DNA of 64,000 nucleotides. Origin: Sphingobacteriales bacterium (GTDB lineage: Bacteria > Bacteroidota > Bacteroidia > UKL13-3). Shown here piece after piece: positions 1 to 10,200 of the stretch. Where the stretch lies: NCBI GenBank assembly GCA_021299635.1, contig JAJTFA010000001.1, positions 471,842-535,841 on the forward strand, in the 5' to 3' direction. The position numbers were made by a program, and so were the translations under genes. The number at the start of each line of letters is the position of its first letter. The stretch's first letter is position 1. A model generated the notes under the pieces. That model worked only from the letters and a program-made list of their open reading frames with translations, made no database searches and had not been told where the DNA came from.

Positions 1-147
1 AAAAAACTGAGATGGAGGCGCTATTCTTGCAGTACGATTAAAATCAATGTTAATCGCAGGAGGCCTTATTTGAATTCAGCTGTGATTACCTGTGTTTAAA
101 ATCAACAGCAATTTTGCCAATTCATAAACAATTTTACTTCTATTTGC
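1..147 (+). other. left-edge region before rsmA
   Basis: No complete gene is visible here. One forward frame reads KTEMEALFLQYD and then stops at base 41, which could be the tail of a gene lying left of the window, but twelve residues are too few to identify it. Another forward frame is open to base 99 and looks non-coding in composition. Just before rsmA the sequence TCTATTTG resembles the Bacteroidota -7 box TAnnTTTG with one mismatch. Confidence 0.2.
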
Positions 148-960
148 ATGGTGCAAAAAAACAAGACCAAAAATAAGGTTGCGCCCAAAAAACACCTGGG
201 GCAGCATTTTCTGAATGATGAAGCCATTGCTGATAACATTGCAAGAGCACTGATTGAAAAGAATTCCTGTAAACATGTACTGGAGATTGGTCCGGGTATG
301 GGCGTGTTAACAAAGTACCTGCTAAAGGAAAATAGTTTTATAACACATGCTATTGATATTGACCATGAATCAGTATTATGGCTTCAGGAGCATTTCCCTC
401 AGCTAACACCTAATTTAATTGAGGGCGATTTTTTGAAACTTGATTTAAAACAAGTCATAAACGAACCCTTCTCTCTTATTGGTAATTTCCCTTATAATAT
501 TTCCTCTCAGATTGTTTTTAAAATGCTGGATAACCGTAAACAGATTCCATTCATGGTAGGAATGTTTCAAAAAGAAGTAGCAGAGCGTTTTTGTGCTGCT
601 CCGCGGCATAAAGAGTATGGGATTTTAAGTGTTTTAACGCAGGCTTATTATGAGGCCGAATATTTATTTACTGTGGATGAGCATGTTTTTACACCTCCAC
701 CAAAGGTAAAATCCGGAGTAATAAGGTTAAAGTTGCGCAATGAAGAGCCTGATATCGAACAATCACTTCTCTTTAGAACTGTTAAGGTTGCATTTAATCA
801 GCGTAGAAAAAAATTAAGAAATGCTTTACAACAATTTCAGTTAAATGACTCAATATTGCAGCAAGTCGGGTTTATTGATAAAAGAGCGGAAGAATTAAGC
901 ATTTCCGATTTTATTCACTTAAGTAAACTGATTGAGCAACATGGAAAAACGCACGATTGA
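148..960 (+). CDS. rsmA: 16S rRNA dimethyladenosine transferase RsmA (KsgA)
   Basis: This cytoplasmic enzyme dimethylates two adjacent adenines in the 3'-terminal hairpin of 16S rRNA using S-adenosylmethionine, late in small-subunit assembly. The 270-residue length is normal for the family. The family opening KKHLGQHFL is at about residues 14-22, the SAM-binding motif EIGPGMG is at 46-52, and the catalytic motif NFPYN is at 113-117. The C-terminal RNA-contact region contains FNQRRKKLRNAL. The ATG start sits just before a basic tail typical of RsmA. The end overlaps the start of mgtE by 20 bases, suggesting co-transcription. Confidence 0.97.
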   Translation: MVQKNKTKNKVAPKKHLGQHFLNDEAIADNIARALIEKNSCKHVLEIGPGMGVLTKYLLKENSFITHAIDIDHESVLWLQEHFPQLTPNLIEGDFLKLDLKQVINEPFSLIGNFPYNISSQIVFKMLDNRKQIPFMVGMFQKEVAERFCAAPRHKEYGILSVLTQAYYEAEYLFTVDEHVFTPPPKVKSGVIRLKLRNEEPDIEQSLLFRTVKVAFNQRRKKLRNALQQFQLNDSILQQVGFIDKRAEELSISDFIHLSKLIEQHGKTHD

Positions 961-2302
961 TCAGTCATATGTAAAGTATGTAAAGCAACTACTGGAGCAG
1001 CAGAGTAATGAAAATATTACTTCACTGTTGCATAGCATGTATGCACAGGATATTGCAGAACTGCTGGATAAAGTGCAGTCAGATGAGGCGCGCTTGCTTA
1101 TGAGCATGGTAGAGAAAGACAAAATTATAAAAGTGCTGGTTGAGATGGAGGAGAATGTTCGTGAGTCCTTTCTCTCGGCTTACTCGCCTAAAGATATTGC
1201 GGATGAGTTCATTCAGAATATGGATTCAGATGATGCTGCTTATATTCTAAATCAATTACCTGTTAAAGAAAAAGAGGATGTAATTGCCAGTTTAACCGAT
1301 ATAGCCTATGCATCAAGCCTTCTTTCCTTACTCAGTTATGAGGAGCATACGGCAGGTAGTTTAATGGCTGTTGAATTGGTAAAAGCCAACGTAGAGTGGA
1401 CAGTTGGACAATGCGTTGAAGAAATACGCAGGCAGGCCGAAAATGTAGATCCCATTTACGTGGTTTATGTGGTAGATTATTACGAACGTTTGCTGGGTAT
1501 TATTACTTTAAAAAACCTCATTCTTGCTAATCCTGATTTGCCTTTAGCAAATGTTTATAACAAAGAGGTTATCTCTGTTTCTACATCAACAGATTCTGAA
1601 GAAATAGCAAACTTATTTAAGAAATATGATCTGGTAGTTTTGCCTGTTGTAAACGCTCTTGGACAATTGGCGGGGCGCATCACAGTAGATGACGTAGTTG
1701 AGGTGATTAAGGAAGAAGCCAAAGAAGACTACCAATTAATGTCAGGTATCACCGAAGATGTTGATGCAACCGATAAAGTATGGGTGCTTTCCAGAGCCCG
1801 TCTTCCCTGGCTGCTTATCGGTTTGCTTGGTGGCATAGCTTCATCACGTTTTATTGAAGTTTATGAAAATGAAATTCAGATTCATCCTGAAATGGCGTTC
1901 TTTATGCCACTAATTGCGGCTATGGGAGGAAATGCTGGCGTGCAATCTTCTGCCATAGTGGTGCAGGGGCTTGCCAATAATACCTTGGGAACAAAAAATA
2001 TAGTTCCTAAAATACTTAAAGAATTGCGAGTAGCCTTTCTCAATGGCATCATCTGTTCGGTGTTGTTGTTTGGCTATAACTTACTTTTTTCAGACTCATA
2101 CGACCTCAGCATTACGGTAAGCACAGCCTTGTTCAGTGTTATTATTTTTGCATCGGTTTTGGGAACTTTTATTCCTTTATTGCTGGATAAAATGAAAATT
2201 GACCCCGCCATAGCAACCGGTCCTTTTATTACCACCATCAATGATTTGCTTGGCCTAGCCATTTACTTTACCGTTGGGCATTTGCTCTACAATGTTATTT
2301 AG
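941..2302 (+). CDS. mgtE: magnesium transporter MgtE
   Basis: This is an inner-membrane Mg2+ channel/transporter gated by intracellular magnesium. The soluble N-terminal helical domain (about residues 1-125) is followed by paired CBS domains (about 130-255), a linker, and five predicted transmembrane helices. The second membrane segment carries the family signature MPLIAAMGGNAGVQSSAIVVQG. The ORF track begins at a TTG nine bases upstream; I prefer the ATG at 941 (MEKRTIDQ), giving 453 residues, which is normal length. It overlaps the rsmA end, an arrangement consistent with translational coupling. A short inverted repeat follows the stop but lacks a T-run, so I do not call a terminator. Confidence 0.95.
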   Translation: MEKRTIDQSYVKYVKQLLEQQSNENITSLLHSMYAQDIAELLDKVQSDEARLLMSMVEKDKIIKVLVEMEENVRESFLSAYSPKDIADEFIQNMDSDDAAYILNQLPVKEKEDVIASLTDIAYASSLLSLLSYEEHTAGSLMAVELVKANVEWTVGQCVEEIRRQAENVDPIYVVYVVDYYERLLGIITLKNLILANPDLPLANVYNKEVISVSTSTDSEEIANLFKKYDLVVLPVVNALGQLAGRITVDDVVEVIKEEAKEDYQLMSGITEDVDATDKVWVLSRARLPWLLIGLLGGIASSRFIEVYENEIQIHPEMAFFMPLIAAMGGNAGVQSSAIVVQGLANNTLGTKNIVPKILKELRVAFLNGIICSVLLFGYNLLFSDSYDLSITVSTALFSVIIFASVLGTFIPLLLDKMKIDPAIATGPFITTINDLLGLAIYFTVGHLLYNVI

Positions 2303-2373
2303 TTGCATAAATGGTGCAACCAATTCTTATATTTTGTTAACTATTACTTAAAATCGCACACAAATAGTTTTTG

Positions 2374-3315
2374 ATGAGCGGTTCAAAACAAGTGTTGATT
2401 ATTGATGATGTGCATGAGCTTTTAATAAAAGGCTTAACGCATAAAGGATGGTTAGTTCATTATCGGCCAGAATGGGGCAGGGATGATTTGATAAGTCAAA
2501 TAGAGCAAATGGAAGGACTGGTAGTAAGAACCAAAACAGATATAGACCATCACGTTCTTTCCCATGCAAAAAAATTAAAGTGGATTGCCCGTGCAGGTGC
2601 CGGCTTAGATAATATAGATACAGCATACTGCAATCAACATCAAATAGCCTTTTTTAATGCAGGTGAGGCAAATGCCGATGCAGTTGGCGAGCAAACAATG
2701 GCTATGTTGCTTTCATTGTTGGCTAATGTTGTAAAGGCAGATGCCGAAGTAAGGCAGGGTATTTGGGATCGTTTAGGTAACACAGGAGAGGAGCTTTCCG
2801 GTAAAACAGTTGGTATTATTGGATACGGTAATACCGGCAAAGCAGTGGCTCGCAGGTTGGCCTGTTTTAATGTTAAAGTGTTAGCCTACGACAAGTATTT
2901 GCAGCACTACACGGATGCATTTGCCACCGAATCAACCATGAAAGATATTTTTGAGAATGCCGATGTGCTTAGTTTACACATACCACTTACCGCGGAAACC
3001 AAGCATATGGTCAATGATGGATTCATTTGCCAATTTAAAAAACCAATCATTTTGCTCAATCTTTCCCGAGGTAAAATTGTGCATTTACAGCATTTGTGCA
3101 AGGCAATGGAGTCGGGTCATGTAAAAAAGGCGGCTCTTGATGTGCTGGAAAATGAAAATTTAAATGCTTTGATATCCGAAGAAAAGGATTGGTATAACAA
3201 ACTAATTGGGAGCAATAAAGTCATTCTTACCCCCCATATCGGAGGTTGGACGGTAGAATCATACCGCAAGATTTCTGAGGTTTTACTGCAAAAAATCAAA
3301 GAGTTAACAGGTTAG
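2374..3315 (+). CDS. D-isomer-specific 2-hydroxyacid dehydrogenase
   Basis: This is an NAD-dependent dehydrogenase of the D-3-phosphoglycerate dehydrogenase type. An N-terminal substrate domain carries RAGAGLDNID, followed by the Rossmann motif GIIGYGNTGKAVA at about residues 147-159. The catalytic arginine lies in LSRG, the glutamate in DVLENE, and the histidine in LTPHIGG, so the active site is complete. At 313 residues it lacks the ACT or ASB regulatory domain of long SerA proteins. Serine biosynthesis is plausible, but other 2-hydroxyacids cannot be excluded. The track start is TTG at 2371; the ATG one codon later is more likely. Confidence 0.88.
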   Translation: MSGSKQVLIIDDVHELLIKGLTHKGWLVHYRPEWGRDDLISQIEQMEGLVVRTKTDIDHHVLSHAKKLKWIARAGAGLDNIDTAYCNQHQIAFFNAGEANADAVGEQTMAMLLSLLANVVKADAEVRQGIWDRLGNTGEELSGKTVGIIGYGNTGKAVARRLACFNVKVLAYDKYLQHYTDAFATESTMKDIFENADVLSLHIPLTAETKHMVNDGFICQFKKPIILLNLSRGKIVHLQHLCKAMESGHVKKAALDVLENENLNALISEEKDWYNKLIGSNKVILTPHIGGWTVESYRKISEVLLQKIKELTG

Positions 3316-3349
3316 TGGAAAAATCAATTTGATACAGGATTGGTCAAGT

Positions 3350-3368
3350 TTTGATTTATTAAATCAAA
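3350..3368. repeat. 19-base palindrome upstream of TonB receptor
   Basis: The sequence TTTGATTTATTAAATCAAA is a perfect inverted repeat around a single central base, about 70 bases before the receptor start codon. It could be an operator or a weak AT-rich hairpin ending the upstream gene. It is not followed by a T-run, so a terminator is less likely. AT-rich palindromes of this size can arise by chance. Confidence 0.3.
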
Positions 3369-3435
3369 TTCCTTTAATTTACCGATTCATATAAAAACCG
3401 TTTCAAATAGATATCGAAGAAATAATTACTGTTGA

Positions 3436-6400
3436 ATGAAAAAAGTATATAGTTTAATTTTAGCATTGTTTGCATTTGTGGTATTTGCGAATGCACAATC
3501 ACAGCTTGGAGAAATCAGGGGTAAGGTTATTGATTCAAAAACCAAAAAACCTCTTGACTATGCCAGTGTAACCATTGAACTGAATGGGGTGGTTAAGGCC
3601 ACAACCCTTACAGACGATGAGGGGGGCTACATTGTTAAAACCCTTCAGCCGGGTGAATATACCGTGAAAGTTACCACCATCGGCTATCGCAATGCGATAA
3701 TCAGACAAGTTGATGTAATAAGCGATCAGATCACATTTGTTAATGTTCCAATGGAGCCATCAGACGGCAAAATGCTTGATGATGTAGTGATTGTGCAAAA
3801 ACGTCCTTTGGTTGACCCTGAAGGAAAAGGTGGTGCAACCAAAACAGCAAAGGAAATCATGGCTTTGCCGCAACGTAACGCAAACATGGTGGCCAACACC
3901 GTTGCCGGTGTAGATGCCCGTGCCGGTGGTACACCAAACTTTCGTGGCGCACGCGCAGACGGAACAGCTTATTATATAGATGGCGTACGTGTACAGGCAG
4001 GAAGCATTAATATCCCGCAAAACGCAGTAGATCAAATTCAAATTATTACAGGTGGTGTACCCGCCCAGTATGGTGACTTTATCGGAGGGGCCATTGCCAT
4101 TAATACCAAAGCACCATCAAAAAATTGGATGCGTGGCTTTGAGTTCATCAGTTCTTCCCCTTTTAACAGATATCTGGATAATTCTCATTACAATGAACTG
4201 CAAGGTTTTGTATCAGGGCCACTCTTATTAAAGGACAAAGGTAAAGGTGACAAAGAGCGTGTTCTTGTAGGATTTTCTTTTGCGGGCAGCGGTGTTTACG
4301 CTCGTGATGGGCGTTTACCTGCAACAGATATGTTTAAAGTGAAAGATGCAAAATTACGTGAGATTGAAGAAACACCACTTGTTCCTCAGCAAGGCGGAGG
4401 TTTCATACCAGCCGGTGAATACCTTACCCGTGCAGATCTTGAGCCGGTTGATTACAGGTTAAATGCATCCACGTACAACTTCAATATTCAGGGCAACTTC
4501 TCATATCAGCCCACTAACAATATTTCCGTTCGTATGGGCTATCAGGGTGCTTTTGCCAGAGGCAGAAACTTCAGTTATGTACACTCCTTAACCAATTATA
4601 ACAATAATTCTATAACCCAGGATATAACCGGGCGTGTTTACCTGCAGTTTACCCAAACATTTGCCAAGCAAGATGCAGAAAAAGATAAAACCAAAGAACA
4701 AAAATCAGTTATCAGTAATGCATTTTACACCGTACGTGTTTCTTATGAAAATAGGTTTGCTGAAGGCATGGATGCTGAGCATGAGCGTAATTTGTTTAAT
4801 TATGGCTATGTTGGCACGTTCACGCGTTACACGGCTCCTGCATTTCAATCTGTAAGAAAAGGCTTTGGAGATTCGGCTGATGTTTATACATTGGTTGATG
4901 ACCAGGGAAATAAAAGGGAATTACGTTTAACATCCTATGCCCGCCAGGTGGGTTTTATAGATACTGCACTAACCTTCGAACAAGCTTCTGTTAATCGCAT
5001 CAGGGGAAATTATACCCGAACTATTTATGATTATTACAGAGATAGGGGACAAACCATAAGAAGCATTAGCAACCTTCGTGGCTTGGGTGGTTCAGCTAAT
5101 GGAGATGGACCATTAGGTATATATTCTAATTTATGGACAAGTCCTGGCGCTGTTCAAGCTTCCTACTCAAAGAGCATGAATGAAACTTACACATTGTTTG
5201 TAATGACGGAAGCTACCGCAGCACCAAAAAGTAACCCAAAGGCAAAACATGATTTACAATTTGGTTTCACCTATGAGCAGCAATTCAGAAGGGGCTATAG
5301 TGTAAACTCAAATGGATTATGGACATTGATGCGCCAACTGGTAAATCAGCAGTTTTCCGGAATGGATTATGCCAACCCAATTGTTGATGCAAGAACGTTT
5401 GATGCAAATGGTGTTTTTAATGATACCCTGCGCTTCAGAGATTCCTTGGTGTCTCAGAATCAAAGTACTTTCGACAGAAACTTGCGTAATAAATTGATAC
5501 AATCCGGAAGAACGGATGTTTATGGAAATCCAATAGATCAGTATACTCGTTTAAATTCAGATGGATTCGATCCAAGCATGTATTCAATTGATATGTTTTC
5601 TGCTGATGAATTATTAAACAATGGTAATTCATACGTAAGTTACTTTGGATATGATTATAAAGGGAATAGAGTAGGCGGTAAACCTGGATTAAGAGACTTC
5701 CTTGCAGATCCAACCAATCGCACCCTTGGCGCTTTTCAACCCGTTTACATGGCTGCCTGGGCCCAAGATAAGTTTGTATTTAAGGATTTAATTGTGCGTT
5801 TAGGTGTGCGCATGGAACGTTTTGATGCAAATCAGGTTGTCCTTAAAGATCCATATACTATGGCCCCTGCATACACTGCTGGCGATGTAAGGGGAGGTAA
5901 ACTTGCAATTTCACCTGAAAAAATTCCAGGTTCAGTTGGGAATGACTACACGGTATATGTTAATGATGAAAATCAAGCCAACAGCAACCTGCAAGTTACT
6001 GGTTTCAGAAGCGGGAATGACTGGTTTGACAAGAATGGAAATCCTGTAACTGACCCATCTGCTTTGTGGAGAAATGCGTCTGCTGCAAGAGTGCCGCTTT
6101 CAAGAAATCAAAATATTCCATTCTTAATTAATCCTGGACAGATTATCCCTGATGAGGCCTCATTTGTTGATTATACTCCGGATTTTAAATTATTGCCTCG
6201 AATCTGGTTTTCGTTTCCTATTTCAACCACTTCGCAATTTTTTGGAACATATGATGTGCTGGCACAGCGTCCAACTGAAGGCAATGTTGCGCAAATTGAT
6301 GATTATTTTTTCCTTAATAATCGTTTAACAGGTACAATTGCCAATCCAGATTTGAAAATGACCCAGGTAACTGATTATGAAATTGGCTTCCGTCAGCAAA

Positions 6401-7248
6401 TCGGAGATGATGCCAGTTTGGGTATTATTGCTTCTTACCGTGAGTTCAGAAACCTCATTCAACTTTATAGATATGTTCAGGCATGGCCCAATGACTATAC
6501 CACATTTGGTAATCTGGATTTTTCTACTGTTAAATCAATTCGCTTAGAGTACGAATTGAGAGACCTGGGCAATATCAATATCTCTGCCAACTATATGCTT
6601 CAGTTTGCTGAAGGTACCGGTTCTAACTCTCAGTCAAGCGCTGCATTGGTGCAAGTTGGTTTACCTACACTGCGTACCATATTCCCGCTCAACTTTGATA
6701 CACGTCATACTTTAAAAGGGGTATTTGATTACCATTACAAATCAGGTAAAGAATATAATGGTCCTGTTGTAGGCGGAAAGAAAATTTTCGAAAATGCCGG
6801 CTTCAATGTGATATTTAATGCTACTTCGGGTAGGCCTTATACACAAACCACCATTCCGGTACCTGAGGTTCAATCAGGGGTGGTTGCGCGTACTCAGGTT
6901 AAAAGTACGATTAATGGAGCCAACCTGCCTTCACAATTCTACACCGACATAAATATCGACAAAAACTTTGAAATCAGAAGTGAAGGAATTGATAAAAACC
7001 GTGTATACAGATTGCGCGTATTCCTTTGGGTGCAAAATATTTTTAATAACGTGAATGTATTAGGGGTTTATCGTTATACAGGAAGCGCCTACGATGATGG
7101 TTTTATTACCTCCACACAAGCTGATGCCCAGTTGAGAGCTGCAACCAATGCACAATCATTGGTTGACTTGTACAATGTGCGCATGGTTAATCCTGCAAAT
7201 TTTGCTTTGCCACGCTTAACCAGATTAGGCTTAGCCTTGTATTTCTAA
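3436..7248 (+). CDS. TonB-dependent receptor with carboxypeptidase-regulatory-like domain
   Basis: This is a 1270-residue outer-membrane receptor. A signal peptide (MKKVYSLILALFAFVVFANAQ) is followed by a carboxypeptidase-D regulatory-like beta-sandwich at about residues 25-112 (EIRGKVIDSKTKKPLDYASV). The plug domain spans about 130-235 (RGARADGTAYYIDGVRV, GGVPAQYGDFIGGAI). The remainder is a long beta-barrel ending in an aromatic residue (RLGLALYF), as outer-membrane barrels do. The substrate cannot be read from sequence. No SusD partner is adjacent, which argues against a classical polysaccharide-utilisation pair. Instead the gene is 17 bases upstream of a giant secreted protein and near a PorV-like protein, a grouping seen in T9SS-bearing Bacteroidota. 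Confidence 0.92.
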   Translation: MKKVYSLILALFAFVVFANAQSQLGEIRGKVIDSKTKKPLDYASVTIELNGVVKATTLTDDEGGYIVKTLQPGEYTVKVTTIGYRNAIIRQVDVISDQITFVNVPMEPSDGKMLDDVVIVQKRPLVDPEGKGGATKTAKEIMALPQRNANMVANTVAGVDARAGGTPNFRGARADGTAYYIDGVRVQAGSINIPQNAVDQIQIITGGVPAQYGDFIGGAIAINTKAPSKNWMRGFEFISSSPFNRYLDNSHYNELQGFVSGPLLLKDKGKGDKERVLVGFSFAGSGVYARDGRLPATDMFKVKDAKLREIEETPLVPQQGGGFIPAGEYLTRADLEPVDYRLNASTYNFNIQGNFSYQPTNNISVRMGYQGAFARGRNFSYVHSLTNYNNNSITQDITGRVYLQFTQTFAKQDAEKDKTKEQKSVISNAFYTVRVSYENRFAEGMDAEHERNLFNYGYVGTFTRYTAPAFQSVRKGFGDSADVYTLVDDQGNKRELRLTSYARQVGFIDTALTFEQASVNRIRGNYTRTIYDYYRDRGQTIRSISNLRGLGGSANGDGPLGIYSNLWTSPGAVQASYSKSMNETYTLFVMTEATAAPKSNPKAKHDLQFGFTYEQQFRRGYSVNSNGLWTLMRQLVNQQFSGMDYANPIVDARTFDANGVFNDTLRFRDSLVSQNQSTFDRNLRNKLIQSGRTDVYGNPIDQYTRLNSDGFDPSMYSIDMFSADELLNNGNSYVSYFGYDYKGNRVGGKPGLRDFLADPTNRTLGAFQPVYMAAWAQDKFVFKDLIVRLGVRMERFDANQVVLKDPYTMAPAYTAGDVRGGKLAISPEKIPGSVGNDYTVYVNDENQANSNLQVTGFRSGNDWFDKNGNPVTDPSALWRNASAARVPLSRNQNIPFLINPGQIIPDEASFVDYTPDFKLLPRIWFSFPISTTSQFFGTYDVLAQRPTEGNVAQIDDYFFLNNRLTGTIANPDLKMTQVTDYEIGFRQQIGDDASLGIIASYREFRNLIQLYRYVQAWPNDYTTFGNLDFSTVKSIRLEYELRDLGNINISANYMLQFAEGTGSNSQSSAALVQVGLPTLRTIFPLNFDTRHTLKGVFDYHYKSGKEYNGPVVGGKKIFENAGFNVIFNATSGRPYTQTTIPVPEVQSGVVARTQVKSTINGANLPSQFYTDINIDKNFEIRSEGIDKNRVYRLRVFLWVQNIFNNVNVLGVYRYTGSAYDDGFITSTQADAQLRAATNAQSLVDLYNVRMVNPANFALPRLTRLGLALYF

Positions 7249-7265
7249 TTATTTTTAAAAACAGT

Positions 7266-10200
7266 ATGGACATGAACAATAGATTTTTTTCAAAAACAAG
7301 CAAATTACTACTGGCAATTGGTTTTATGCTATTTACTGCTAATCTTTTTGCTAAAGAAAACATAAAGTCATTCAAACCAGATGACCAGCCAACAACGATC
7401 CTGGCTAAAGGTGCCGGTTGCGCTGCTGCAACTGCTCAGAGAGATTTAGATATCAATAATGTGAGAACCACAATTTTAAATGGTGGCGATATGTGGTGGA
7501 ATTTAAGCAACGCCCGATATGAAGTTCCTAAAGTACAAACCGGTCAGGTTGCCAAACATTCTCTTTTCTCCGGAGCATTATGGATTGGTGGCGTAACCAA
7601 TAATAACCTGCGCATTGCAGCGCAAACTTACAGGCAAAGTGGAAATGACTTTTACCCCGGCCCTTTAACCATTGGAACAGCATCTATAACCCAGGATAAG
7701 TGTAAAGCTTATGACCGTATCTGGAAAATTACCCTGAGTGAAATTAATGACTTCAGAACAAATCCTAATAATTGGTTTAATCCGTCAGAAGAAATTAATA
7801 CCTGGCCGGTGCATGTTGCAAGCAATGTTGGTGAGGCTGATAAATTGGCTCCATTCTTTGATAATGATAATGATGGAAGGTATGACCCTTCAGCTGGAGA
7901 TTATCCTTCATTTGATCAGAATGTGAAAGAAAATATCCCGGATATGATGATGTTTATTCTTTATAATGATAAAGGAAATATACACAGTGAGAGTGAAGGT
8001 ATTCCGATTGGTTTGGAATTGCATACACAGGCTTTTGGTTATGCAACAAATGACGAGGTAAATAACATGACATTCTATCGCACTACTATATTTAACAGAA
8101 GCAATGAAATTATAGATAGTTGCGTTTTTGGAGAATGGGTTGATCCTGATTTAGGTAATTATGCAGATGATTATGTTGAGTGTGATGTGAAGAGAAATTT
8201 GGGTATTTGTTATAATGGTGATGACAATGATGAAGGTCAACTGGGCTACGGTCTAAATCCTCCAAGCGTTGGTGTAACCTTTTTTGAAGGACCAAGAAGG
8301 CCGGACAGCAGTGAAATTGGCCTAACTAAATTTGTATATTACAATAATGACTTCTCACCAACCGGAAACCCAAGCAGACCCGAACATTACTGGGGATATC
8401 TAAACGGACGCTGGAAAGATGGTTCTCCTATTACTTATGGAGGAAACGGTAAAGGTGGTTCAGATACTGCAAGTTTCATGTTTCCCGGTGATACAGACCC
8501 TGCAGGCCGTGCTACTTGGAACGAAAGAAACTCTCAAAATACGCCAAGCGACAGACGTTTCTTGCAAACAGCTGGTTCTTTTAGTCTATTACCGGGTGCT
8601 GTTAATAGGGTTACCATAGGTGTGGTTTGGGCCCGTGCATCGTCCGGTGGAGCAACAGGCTCATTCAACCTGCTTAAACAGGCCAGTGATAAGGCTTTCG
8701 TATTGTTTAAAAATAATTTTAAACTCATATCAGGTCCAGAAGCACCAAAATTGGAAATTGTAGAGTTAAAAAATAAGCTTGTTTTTAAAATGGTTGGTAC
8801 AGAAAGTATTGAAAACTTTACTGACTCTTTCCAAGGAAATTGTGGAGCAAAAACCATTTATAAATTTCAGGGATATTTAATTTATCAAGTTAAGATACCA
8901 AGTATTCCTAATGATTTCTACGATACTGAAGAAGCTAAACTCATTGCTCAATTTGATGTAACGGATGGTAATGCCAAAATTGTGAATGCCATTTTTGATC
9001 CTGAACTTGAAGAAGATGTTAAGAAAATAATGGTTGATGGGGCAGATAAAGGTATTCAGCACACTTTTGAAATCACAAAAGATTTCTTTGAAACCGGAAC
9101 CAATCAAACCCTGGTAAACTTTAAAAATTATCATTACCTAATTGTATCATACGCAGCAGCTACAAACTGTGCAACCGATCGTTTGCAGTTTTTGCCTGGC
9201 CGAAAAACCATAGGTGAAGAAGCCTTGGCGGTTTATAGTGCTACACCTCACGACCCTTCCCCACGCAATGGTGGCACAAAGTTGAATGCCGACTACGGAA
9301 CGGGTTTACCTATAACCGCAGTTGAAGGTATCGGCAATGGAGGAACTTTCCTCGAACTTTCTGAAGAAACCATTGATGAAGCACTGCGCTCTGATTCAGG
9401 TAATGTGAAGCAAAGAGTATATAAACCGGGTGCAGGTCCAATACAGGTTAAAGTGGTCGATCCGTTTAAGGTGCCCGGCAATACCCAGTTTACCGTTTGG
9501 TTAAGGGAAGATACAGCAGGGAATTACAAGAATGCAGCCCGTTTTGATTCACTAAGTGCCAAGCGAACTTTCTGGTATATTAGAAACAACAATACCGGTG
9601 AGGTTAGAAAGAGCGCAAAAACAATTGAATCTCCTTATGAGCAATTGTTTAATGATTGGGGTATTTCTGTTAATATTACCCAGTCTATTATTCCTGGTGA
9701 CGTTAATAACATCACCGATCAAAGCAATGGCTACTTAAATGCACAAATTATTGAGGCAAATGCAAACCAAAAATGGCTTGATAATATCATTGATGAAGAT
9801 CCAATTTTTACTCAACTGGGGTATTCAAATCAGTTTAATTGGATAAGATCTGGTAGCAACGGAAGAGGAAGCGGATCAGAGTCTTTCAGTAATCCTCAGA
9901 TTCATGACTTTGCGTTGAGTGGAAATGCTTTGGATCCAAGAAGAAATTATTCTAAAATAATCGATGGAACATGGTCACCGTATGCCTTGGCATCAAGATG
10001 GAGAACCAATTCATCTGCCACATTGCCAACTTTTGGTCCGGCATGGGACGCGGGAGCAGGCATTCCGGGATTATTTGGTGGTGCACCATTATTAGGACCA
10101 ACCGGTGGTGCTTCGGCTGATAATCCGTTAAAGGATTTGAACGGTGTAGATTTGGTTATTACACCTGATCGATCTAAATGGACTCGTTGTGTGGTTGTTG

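Noticed and set aside
2302-2330. Short inverted repeat GTTGCA/TGCAAC after mgtE
   Set aside because: A six-base stem without a T-run is too weak for a terminator call.
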